From Nemertoderma westbladi (taxonomy: Eukaryota; Xenacoelomorpha; Nemertodermatida; Nemertodermatidae): 36,153 bases of DNA. The notes beneath the pieces were generated by a model. The model saw nothing but the letters and a program-made list of their open reading frames with translations. It was not told the DNA's origin and made no database searches. Position 1 is the stretch's first letter. Each line of letters begins with the position of its first letter. The stretch spans positions 1-36,153 of the forward strand of contig JAUCBJ010002011.1 in NCBI GenBank assembly GCA_032718475.1, written 5' to 3'. The position numbers and the translations under genes were made by a program. This document shows positions 29,291-36,153 of this stretch, piece by piece.

Positions 29291-29798
29291 CTGCCTGTAT
29301 GGAATCCATCCAAAAAGTGCGCCGGATAGCGCGCCAACCAATTTTTATGCGCGCCGCGCGCCGATGCAATTTCGAAGAAACCCTGCGCCAACGAAATTTT
29401 TAAGGGCGCCGCACATTGAAACAATTTTGAAGAGCGCCGCGCCAATGCAATTTAAATTTTGAAGGAGTGGAACCAGTCTGCCAATGTCAGTACTGCTGTA
29501 CATGTCAGCATGTCCCTGTTCAGCAGTAACCATACTGTCAGCACACAACAGAAAAAAGAACAAAGAAAGGCGAGCGAAGCGAGCCGAAATTTTTTAACAG
29601 CTAATAATTCAATTTTTAAGGCACTTCCGTAATTGTTAAACCAGCAAATTGGCCCCGGTTTTTATTTTTGGGAGCGCCACGCGCCAAAGCCGGCGCACGT
29701 TACGATTTTCGAGCGCGCCACACGCCACATTGGCGCGCTTTTATTGTAAAGTGCGCCGGATTAATCCGGCGCAAAGTGTATGGATTCCAGTCTGGCAG
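29291..29798. mobile_element. TA-flanked MITE with GC-rich inner repeats
   Basis: Left end CTGCCTGTATGGAATCCAT and right end, read in reverse, CTGCCAGACTGGAATCCAT are inverted repeats. Both continue into a GCGCCGGAT block. TA lies just outside each end (29289-29290, 29799-29800), the duplication typical of Tc1/mariner-type elements. Inside are many GCGCGCC/GCGCCGCGC words in both orientations. There is no transposase, so it would be mobilised in trans. Confidence 0.6.
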
Positions 29799-30219
29799 TA
29801 CTGTACAGAGGTACTGTACCTCTTCCTGCCTTCCCTTTACTGCTTTAGCGTAACAAACAAACAATAAATATTTTAAATGTAATATACTAATAAGCACAGT
29901 ATCATTATTTAATAATATTAATTATAATTAATATAATTATCTTTAACTATTAATAAACTATTAACAAGAAAGATTACTAAAATATTGCAGCAAAGGCAGA
30001 AAGGCTGTATTGTTTTTAATAAATGATTAATGTTTCAACACCAACTACATCTGCGAAAGTTGTTTACATCCGAAACTATCCATCTTTGCTGGGGCAATCA
30101 CACAACTTTCATACCTGCCATCCTTCATCCTACTGTATATCGCATTTTTAACATGCCTTTGCTGCATTGGCTGCATACCGGTATGCCTGAAGGCCTACTG
30201 CTATGTCATATGATGGTAC
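29799..30219. other. Gene-free stretch before the hAT element
   Basis: AT-rich DNA with short ORFs that look random. It ends in GATGGTAC, one half of the hAT target duplication. Confidence 0.45.
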
Positions 30220-30423
30220 TAGGGCTCAACAGAAGCTTCGGCTTCGGTTCGGTTCGGGCCGAAGTTTGGCAATTTCGGTTCGGTTCGGCTTCTGCAATTG
30301 ATACTGCAGAAGCCAGGAGCAAACTTTGCTAATTATTCCAAGTATTACATTGACTGATTGAGCTAAGACCAGAAGACAGTAAGACTAATCAATCTGTCCA
30401 TCGTTGTACTAATTAATTTTGGG

Positions 30424-31352
30424 GTGTAAACGTTAAGCAGACACTGGTGCAGAGCAGACAGTAGGTACAGACAGTGGTGCAGACAGTGATGCAGACAGTG
30501 GTGCAGACACCTGGCAGCCTGGTGCAGACAGTGGTGCAGTCGGGCAGACACTGGTGCAGAGCAGACAGTGGTGCAGACATTTGTGCAGGTTTTGGTACAG
30601 ACAGTGGTGCAGACACTGGTGCAGACAGTGGTGCAGACACTGGTGCAGACAGTGGTACAGACAGTGGTGCAGACAGTGGTGCAGACACTGGTGCAGACAG
30701 TGGTGTAGACAGTGGTGCAGACACTGGTGCAGACAGTGGTGCAGACACTGGTGCAGACACTGGTGCAGACAGTCTGTCAGTGGTGCAGGCAGTGGTGCAG
30801 GCAGTGGTGCAGACACTGGTGCAGACACTGGTGCAGACAGTAAAGGGGCGAGCAGGTTAGTAAAGGAGCAGTTTAGTAAAGGAGCAGGTTTCAGAGGAGT
30901 ATTGGGGGAACCAAAACAATAAACGTTATTGTTTTGCAGGCTAAGAATACCCAAGGGCCAAGAATACTCGCAGGCTAAGAATACTCGCGGGCTAAGAATT
31001 CCTGAGACCTTACTGTAGTTAGTCTGCACTGTCTGCACCACTGTCTGACTGTCTGCACCAGTGTCTGCACCACTGCCTTCACCACTGTCTGCATCACTGT
31101 CTGCACCAGTGTCTGCACCACTGTCTGCACCAGTGTCTGCACCACTATCTGCACCAGTGTCTGCACCACTTTCTGCACCAGTTTGCACCACTGTCTGCAC
31201 CAGTGTCTGCACCACTGTCTGCACCTGCACCAGTGTCTGCACCAGTCTGCCAGTGTCTGAACCACTGTCTGCACGCTGCACCACTGTCTGCATCACGGTC
31301 TGCACCACTGTCTGCACCTGTGTCTGCACCACTGTCTGCTTAACGTTTACAC
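30424..31352. repeat. Long inverted minisatellite: (CAGACAGTGGTG)n facing its reverse complement
   Basis: The outer 19 bp are a perfect inverted pair (GTGTAAACGTTAAGCAGAC at 30424-30442 and its complement at 31334-31352). The left arm (to ~30842) has 12-15-bp units GCAGACAGTGGT / GCAGACACTGGT. The right arm (from ~31025) has the same units inverted. The ~180-bp loop holds one bipartite motif and CTAAGAATAC repeats. Long ORFs of VQT or SAP repeats on either strand are artefacts. A transcript could fold into a long hairpin. Confidence 0.9.
30878..30925 (-). repeat. Bipartite motif, copy 4 (reverse)
   Basis: AAAGGAGCAGGTTTCAG, a spacer, then AACCAAAACAATAAACG on the + strand. It lies in the loop of the long inverted minisatellite inside the hAT element. 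Confidence 0.7.
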
Positions 31353-31805
31353 GAACTTCCATTTAAATGGCATTATTTTTTTAATTGTTTTCAGTTTACT
31401 TGGGTAGTTTCATTTGTCATTTTATTTTGTAGTACTTATTTTTTTAATTAATCATAGCTTTCTTGCTAAGTCCATAGACCAAATAGGTACCAGTCTGCCA
31501 CTGCCAGCAGGCCAGTCAGCCAGTATAGTGACGTAAATACGAATTTATGACCATAACTTGCTAACTTTCTGAACTTCGGTTCGGATTCGGTTCGGTTCGG
31601 CCCGAAGTTGGCCCTGCTTCGGTTCGGTTCGGTTCGGCACCATAAAGTGCCTTCTGTTGAACCCTAGATGGTACTGATACATAACATGGCAACCTGATGA
31701 TCCCCTATTGGCTATTTACCTATATCTCTTTCTCCTGATTGGTTATATGATCAGATGCCGTCAGATCAGATCAGATCAGATAAGGACAGACGTTTTATTC
31801 TACCT

Positions 31806-32123
31806 CCTATTAAAATCCCGTAATCGATTTGATTTTTGTTTTAAAAAGGGATACCGGTAGGGTGAAATTGTTGTGAAAAGTTGAAATTTCAACTCAGTTG
31901 AAAGTAGAACTTCTCCCCGACTGTCTGTTGAGCCCTAGTACAGTCAGACAGTAGTACCGACTGACTGACTGACCGGGACCGGTCACTTCAGTCATTGGTC
32001 ATTCACACTGTACCGGTAGTACGGTAGGCGCCTACTATAATATTGTAATAAAAAAAATAATGCAGTAGGCCTAATACAATATTATACGTACAGACGTAGG
32101 CCTATTCAATTTTAATAAAAAAA
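31806..32123. other. Upstream region of the transposase
   Basis: No gene. It contains a lone hAT-type end (CTGTTGAGCCCTA, 31925-31937, reverse orientation) without a partner or matching duplication. Repeated AGGCCTA and ACCGGT words follow, and an A-run (32116-32123) immediately before the start codon. Confidence 0.5.
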
Positions 32124-34154
32124 ATGGCATCCAAACGAAATTTGTATAGACTAAACAGACAACAACTATGTTCAGAATTGAATCAGGCGCTTGGTCTACC
32201 TGTAGGCAACAATTATGGCATCGAGATGGATGCTGAGTCAGGTTCTGAGTCTAACCCCGATCATTATGCTGCTTCTGTTATTGATCGGCCTCCAACTGTT
32301 GATCTTGATCAAAATGATGATATCTCACTTCCTGATGACATCATTGTGGACGATGGAACAAGTTCGCATACCGTCACTGATCTCAATCGTAATGACAATA
32401 ATGAGCAAGTGTATGACACCGATCCAGATGAAGACACATCCGACAGCTCTATAGATTCCTTTTCTTTTTCCCCGATTCCAACATCAAAATGCCACGAAAA
32501 CAAACATGTTTGTTGTAAACTGCTCCAGTGGTCGTCCAATAACAGTTCAGTTAGTGACAGGGCATTTTCGACCTTGCTAAGTGAGTTGAATTCAGTTATT
32601 CCAAGTCTGCCATTAACTGCCAAAACATTGAGACACCAGCATATACAGCAATCACTTTTACCCATTGACAGCATTGATATTATTGCTTGTGCTGGTGGGT
32701 CCATGTCCTTTTTTGGTATTCCTCTGAAGTATCATAGTTCACCGATTATAATAAACATCGATGGAACTCCTTGGATTAAGTCGTCAAATGGTGCTTTTTG
32801 GCCTATCCTAGGAGGTGTTTATGGGAGGAAAGATGTAGGGACATTTATCGTTGCCTTATGGCTTGGTCCATTACAAAAGCCAACTAACATGAATGAGTAC
32901 CTTGATCCTTTTGTTAAGTATGTTATAAATAACTCTATAAATGTTATTTTTCTAACTGTAGATACGCCTGCTCGAAGTATGTTGTTGTGTACTAAGGGTC
33001 ACTCTGGATATTGGCCATGTACATACTGTAAAATAAAAGGCATTCATGATGGTACAAAGGTGTACTTTTGTGACAGACATGCACCACCACGAAGCGATAT
33101 TGAATACTTGCAGATGACTGACCCTGGCCATCAAAAACAACTCTGTCCCCTTCGAGCAATTGTAGGTTTGTCGTCAGGACTGCCACCGGAGTATATGCAT
33201 TCTGTTTGCATGGGTGTAACAAAACAACTTATAGCTGCATGGACTTCATACGATTCAATATGCAATCGGACAATGCCCTTGCCCTGCGTTCTTATCCCTT
33301 CTAGAAAAGCCTCCCTTAATGTACTATTGAAGTCATTTGGTATGCACATGCCTCTTATATTCAACCGTCCAGTGCGAGGTTTTGATGAGGTGTCACACTT
33401 CAAGGCGACAGAATTTCGATCTATTCTATTGTATGCGTCCCCGCTTTTAAAGGAATATCTTCCTACTTCTTATTTTAATAACCTAATGAAACTTCACTTG
33501 GCTATTCGTATTTTAGTATCTGAAATGTTGGTATCACAAATACGATTCTTAAATATTGCTAAGAAATTGATTAACGAGTTCCATGATGAAATTGATGGCC
33601 TTTATTCTCATTCAGTATACACCTTCAATGTCCATTTATTGACACATCTTCCTGATTTTTGCTCTATGTATGGTGCACTGGATAAATGGAGTGCTTTCCA
33701 ATTCGAATCGTTCATGGCTGTACTCAAGAAACGGTTGCGATCGAAACGATTAGATTTAATTCACAAGGAGGCAATAAGTGGAGTTTTATTTGATACCTGT
33801 TCCACAATTTGTGCTGAAAAAACACTGAACCCTAAGGTTTTCTTGCCTAAAAAGGGGAACTGCATATTTATTGATGGTAGGTATATGTTGCTTTCTAAAG
33901 TTCAAACTTTCAGTACCAGTACCGGTACCAATCTCGTAGTCTCAGGTCACTCACTGACATTTGTTGATGACGTTTTTACTGTTGTTGCTGGTCAGGAGAT
34001 CTACAAAAGCCTTCCATTCGGGGAAGGCTTTTTCAAGAAGGGAGCAATTATTTCAAACTTGTCCGTAGATAGTTCCATCTTCAAGTGGTGCATCTGTTTT
34101 CCCCATTTGTTCAACAATGAGAATGTGTTTTATGTTACGATGTTTTGTAACTAA
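32124..34154 (+). CDS. CACTA/EnSpm-like (tnp2-type) transposase, 676 aa
   Basis: A probable DDE-type DNA transposase that would cut and join the ends of its own element in the nucleus. The start ATGG follows an A-run. Residues ~20-125 are acidic and low in complexity. The core begins near 200. A first Asp lies in NIDGTPWIKSSN (D213), followed by FWPILG. A second is in VDTPARSM (D280), then a CTYC zinc-like site (CxxC) after KGHSGYWP, and PPEYMHSVCMGVTKQL at ~354. The C-terminal half (FKATEFRSILLY..., N-H-L-L-THL) matches the helical region found after tnp2 cores (DUF4218-like). FQFESF places a likely catalytic Glu at 528. The frame is intact with no stops, so it may be active. The superfamily is judged from motifs; the exact clade is unsure. 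Confidence 0.75.
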   Translation: MASKRNLYRLNRQQLCSELNQALGLPVGNNYGIEMDAESGSESNPDHYAASVIDRPPTVDLDQNDDISLPDDIIVDDGTSSHTVTDLNRNDNNEQVYDTDPDEDTSDSSIDSFSFSPIPTSKCHENKHVCCKLLQWSSNNSSVSDRAFSTLLSELNSVIPSLPLTAKTLRHQHIQQSLLPIDSIDIIACAGGSMSFFGIPLKYHSSPIIINIDGTPWIKSSNGAFWPILGGVYGRKDVGTFIVALWLGPLQKPTNMNEYLDPFVKYVINNSINVIFLTVDTPARSMLLCTKGHSGYWPCTYCKIKGIHDGTKVYFCDRHAPPRSDIEYLQMTDPGHQKQLCPLRAIVGLSSGLPPEYMHSVCMGVTKQLIAAWTSYDSICNRTMPLPCVLIPSRKASLNVLLKSFGMHMPLIFNRPVRGFDEVSHFKATEFRSILLYASPLLKEYLPTSYFNNLMKLHLAIRILVSEMLVSQIRFLNIAKKLINEFHDEIDGLYSHSVYTFNVHLLTHLPDFCSMYGALDKWSAFQFESFMAVLKKRLRSKRLDLIHKEAISGVLFDTCSTICAEKTLNPKVFLPKKGNCIFIDGRYMLLSKVQTFSTSTGTNLVVSGHSLTFVDDVFTVVAGQEIYKSLPFGEGFFKKGAIISNLSVDSSIFKWCICFPHLFNNENVFYVTMFCN

Positions 34155-34435
34155 ATTGTATTCCATGTATTACGCTACTTGTGAACTTTATATATTTACC
34201 ATTACTATATTGACTCTCTAATAATTCATAACAAACTTTGATTCTGTAATTATCAATCGTTAAGTTTCAAACTACAGTATATACTTTGTAGATAAAACTA
34301 TTTCACTTCTGTGAGCAGATGCTGTAAACTCAATTAGAAGATACCTACCTACAGACCTATTATATATCCCGTTAATTATCATCACTTTTTATTATAATTG
34401 TATATTTTGTTACCGATTTCTTGACCTCATAAGCA
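34155..34435 (+). other. Gap between the two transposon genes
   Basis: 281 bp of AT-rich DNA with no ORF. I see no clear promoter. The second gene starts at the ATG at 34436. Confidence 0.5.
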
Positions 34436-35716
34436 ATGAGTTACAACCGGGAATTGCACCCATATACCGATGTGATTGTTTATTGTCGTAAAGATGAGTC
34501 GTTCTTTGTTGCTAATATTGAGGCGGATGTAGACTTATCCGAAACGAATGGTGATCTCAGGGTTGGTGGCGGTTACTACGATGTCATCTATGATGGGAAA
34601 CAATATTCACAGTGCAGTATTCTAACGCATGGCTATACTGAAGAAGAAGACTTCATGGTTATTCTCGAGAAAGCTCGGTCAATGAAATTATGTGGAAAGT
34701 TTCGCTTCGAACAAATATTTAACGCAACACCGAGAGTTGTAGATAGAATGGGCGGGACTAGGAAGCGCCTAACGTTCAAGTCGTACAAATCGATAGGGCC
34801 AGCAATGGCATCTTCTGATGAAGATGGCTGTACGCGACAACCCAGCAAACGTCCTAATATTTTTAGAGATAGACAACTGCATTCTGGCACTACGGAAGTA
34901 GAGTTTATATCTCCACCAGTAGCCCCTCAAGCTCAAGCATTACCAGCACCTATAATAAACCATCATACCGCCTCCAAGACTACCGGTATTTCGGAGAAGT
35001 TAGCTAATGATAAAACAGGTGAAGATGAATCCATTTACAACTCTGTGTATTGTCGAAAAAATACCAGGGAATGTAGTGTGAAAGTCTTCAACAAAGATGA
35101 TAAGTTCGACATTAAGTCACTAACGGATCGAGAGCTCCTAGAATGTACTTACCATTTGCAGGAAAACAATAGAAAGAGTATTTTGTCGCTAGAAATCAAG
35201 GTGGGAATGTTCCTTTCCAACATGTCCAAATGGAAGAAAGAAATGCAGGCAACGATTAATGAACCCCAAGGAGAAAATTCTGATCTTCGTCCAGCCAATA
35301 CGATTGACGAATTGGTAGCTCTAGCTGAACATCCTAATGTAGTTTCGTATTTATCACTGCAAGGGGGTTGTAATTTTAGAAATGCACTTTGTCGACAATT
35401 TGAAGCGTTAATGTCAAGACAACTCGCAAAGAAAGTGAACATTTCAGGTCGATCATCGGCAAAGGCAAAGGAATATTGTGAGTCGAAGGTTTCTCTCTCA
35501 AAGATTGGTATTATAAAGATACTTGAGAAAGTGAACCGCAATAGAGAGGGTTTCTCTAATGCAGCTCTGGAGCGTCACGTTCGCAGTGTGCATCATACGT
35601 ATTGCGATATCCGGCGGTTTCAAGGAAACAAAGGTAAAAAGATTAATTTTTATATTATAAAATACATATCTTTTGTCTTACTTTACACCGCAACTTCTTT
35701 GTATTTTTTCAGATAA
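34436..35716 (+). CDS. Accessory DNA-binding-like protein of the transposon, 426 aa (BEN- or DUF4806-like C-terminus)
   Basis: It lies 281 bp after the transposase on the same strand and is probably the second gene of that element. The N-terminal ~70 residues look like a small beta-rich domain (VIVYCRKDESFFVANIEAD, GGGYYDVIYDGKQY). A basic, Pro-rich linker follows (~110-200). The C-terminal ~100 residues (FRNALCRQFEALMSRQLAKK ... SKIGIIKILEKVNRN ... CDIRRF) resemble a BEN or DUF4806 fold, suggesting DNA or chromatin binding. The final ~27 residues are hydrophobic and may be intron read-through: GTAAAA at 35634 and TTTTTTCAG ending at 35712 would define a 79-bp intron. The spliced frame would end at 35882. 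Family assignment is tentative. Confidence 0.6.
   Translation: MSYNRELHPYTDVIVYCRKDESFFVANIEADVDLSETNGDLRVGGGYYDVIYDGKQYSQCSILTHGYTEEEDFMVILEKARSMKLCGKFRFEQIFNATPRVVDRMGGTRKRLTFKSYKSIGPAMASSDEDGCTRQPSKRPNIFRDRQLHSGTTEVEFISPPVAPQAQALPAPIINHHTASKTTGISEKLANDKTGEDESIYNSVYCRKNTRECSVKVFNKDDKFDIKSLTDRELLECTYHLQENNRKSILSLEIKVGMFLSNMSKWKKEMQATINEPQGENSDLRPANTIDELVALAEHPNVVSYLSLQGGCNFRNALCRQFEALMSRQLAKKVNISGRSSAKAKEYCESKVSLSKIGIIKILEKVNRNREGFSNAALERHVRSVHHTYCDIRRFQGNKGKKINFYIIKYISFVLLYTATSLYFFR
35634..35712 (+). other. Possible 79-bp intron at the end of the accessory gene
   Basis: The donor is AAG|GTAAAA and the acceptor is a T-rich tract ending TTTTTTCAG. Removing it joins the DNA-binding-like domain to a frame that runs to a TAA at 35880-35882. 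The downstream peptide is Asn-rich and not recognisable, so this is unproven. Confidence 0.35.
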
Positions 35717-36153
35717 TAATAATTTTTTTCATAATTTTCAAATAATAATAATAAATAATCATTTTTATCCAAAAACCCATAACCTAGGCCAAAAGTTAGG
35801 TTTTTTGGGCTCATACCTAAAAACCAACGTTGACCAAAAATGTATTATTAATTGCTTTGGTTCAATATCCTGGTGTCGTTAATGAAAAGGAGCAGGTTAC
35901 AGTGACATGCAATTATGACCAGATCAATAAACAAAAGTCAATAATACATGTTACAATTTAATCTTTGCTGGGAATAAATATATTTTCTGTATAAATAAAA
36001 CTACTGTAGGCAACACCTAAGGCTAATGACGCAGGACCTAATTAAGTAACATAGTAACATAAAGGACCCCTTTGTAAATAATCCCTACTCCTTTCCCTAA
36101 ATCGATAATTTAACATTGAGACAATAGAGACATAATACAGAGATATTAATTCG
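35717..36153. other. Right edge of the window, no gene seen
   Basis: AT-rich sequence. It contains one reverse copy of the bipartite motif (35885-35936), a short inverted CCTAAC/GTTAGG pair near 35780-35805, and a possible last exon up to 35882. No terminal inverted repeat for the transposase element could be identified before the window ends. Confidence 0.5.
35885..35936 (-). repeat. Bipartite motif, copy 5 (reverse)
   Basis: AAAAGGAGCAGGTTACAGTG, a spacer, then a weaker ATCAATAAACAAAA on the + strand. About 170 bp after the accessory gene of the CACTA-like unit. Confidence 0.55.

Larger units (their letters stand above)
30220..31666. mobile_element. Non-autonomous hAT element (8-bp target duplication)
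   Basis: GATGGTAC flanks both sides (30212-30219 and 31667-31674). The ends are inverted: TAGGGCTCAACAGAAG on the left, and TAGGGTTCAACAGAAG on the right when read in reverse. TAGGG-type ends with 8-bp duplications are the signature of hAT transposons. Subterminal TTCGGTTCGG repeats occur at both sides in opposite orientation. No transposase is encoded; the interior is the long inverted minisatellite. It sits inside the larger element at 26797-31805, so it arrived later. Confidence 0.85.
26797..31805. mobile_element. 5-kb non-autonomous element with terminal inverted repeats
   Basis: Inverted ends of about 55 bp share TAAAACGTCTGTCCTTATCT followed by GATCTGATCTGATCTGACGG (left 26805-26843, right mirrored at about 31757-31795). 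CCTATTAAAAT lies directly outside both ends (26786-26796 and 31806-31816). It contains TTAA, so the target is either an 11-bp duplication or TTAA as in piggyBac/Kolobok-type elements. The interior has no transposase. It holds a tRNA-like head, the palindrome clusters, a MITE and a hAT element inserted later. Confidence 0.6.

Noticed and set aside
30413-31366. Long ORFs of VQTVVQT, SAPVSAP or GADSGADTG repeats on both strands (up to 309 aa)
   Set aside because: They are open only because the 12-bp minisatellite lacks stops in several frames; both strands and several frames are equally open.
31925-31937. Second complete hAT element ending here
   Set aside because: The end sequence fits, but no partner end with a matching 8-bp duplication was found.
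26333-35903. A 9.6-kb CACTA element with CACTGTAACCTGCTCCTTT ends
   Set aside because: The match is part of the five-copy bipartite motif and its similarity extends outside the supposed ends; the flanking 3 bp also differ.

Overview
The window looks like metazoan nuclear DNA made almost entirely of transposable elements. No host gene, rRNA or CRISPR array was recognised. BEL/Pao retroelements are known only from animals, and hAT-, Mutator- and CACTA-like signatures are also present. Base composition is AT-rich, with many copies of the palindromes TAGGCCTA and ACCGGT. I cannot name the species; a marine invertebrate is only an impression.

Layout. 1-3171 is the 3' part of an old, deletion-riddled retroelement (copy A) ending in an LTR at 1941-3171. 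3317-4330 is a broken LINE fragment. 4460-5745 has no gene. 5747-6378 is a 57-bp minisatellite of about 11 units, followed by a G-rich tract at 6486-6606. 6736-25277 is a much younger copy of the element seen at the left edge: 5' LTR 6736-7914, a 2.3-kb repeat-rich leader, a BEL/Pao gag-pol at 10232-18380, a 1.7-kb spacer, a third very long frame (ORF3, about 1.4 thousand codons with zinc knuckles) at 20077-24332, and a 3' LTR at 24410-25277 that lacks its last ~311 bp.

The central observation is that the two LTRs are not next to gag-pol. They enclose gag-pol plus ORF3. Over the 868 bp they share I count about five differences and no indel. Copy A independently shows the order ORF3 remnant, then a ~78-bp gap, then LTR. 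So this appears to be a giant BEL/Pao element, nearly 19 kb when whole, with an extra large 3' gene in the position where env sits in retroviruses but without env features. Gag, pol and ORF3 all carry stops or frame breaks, so this copy looks unable to make its proteins unless readthrough or assembly error is involved.

25278-36153 is a nested DNA-transposon zone. It holds a Mutator-like foldback element with a 9-bp target duplication (26014-26505), a ~5-kb element with terminal inverted repeats (26797-31805), a tRNA-like SINE head, three clusters of a 13-bp palindrome, a TA-flanked MITE (29291-29798) and a hAT element with an 8-bp target duplication (30220-31666) carrying a long inverted minisatellite. 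Last comes a two-gene CACTA/tnp2-like transposon unit: a DDE-type transposase (32124-34154) and a probable DNA-binding accessory protein (34436-35716). A ~50-bp bipartite motif recurs five times across this zone.
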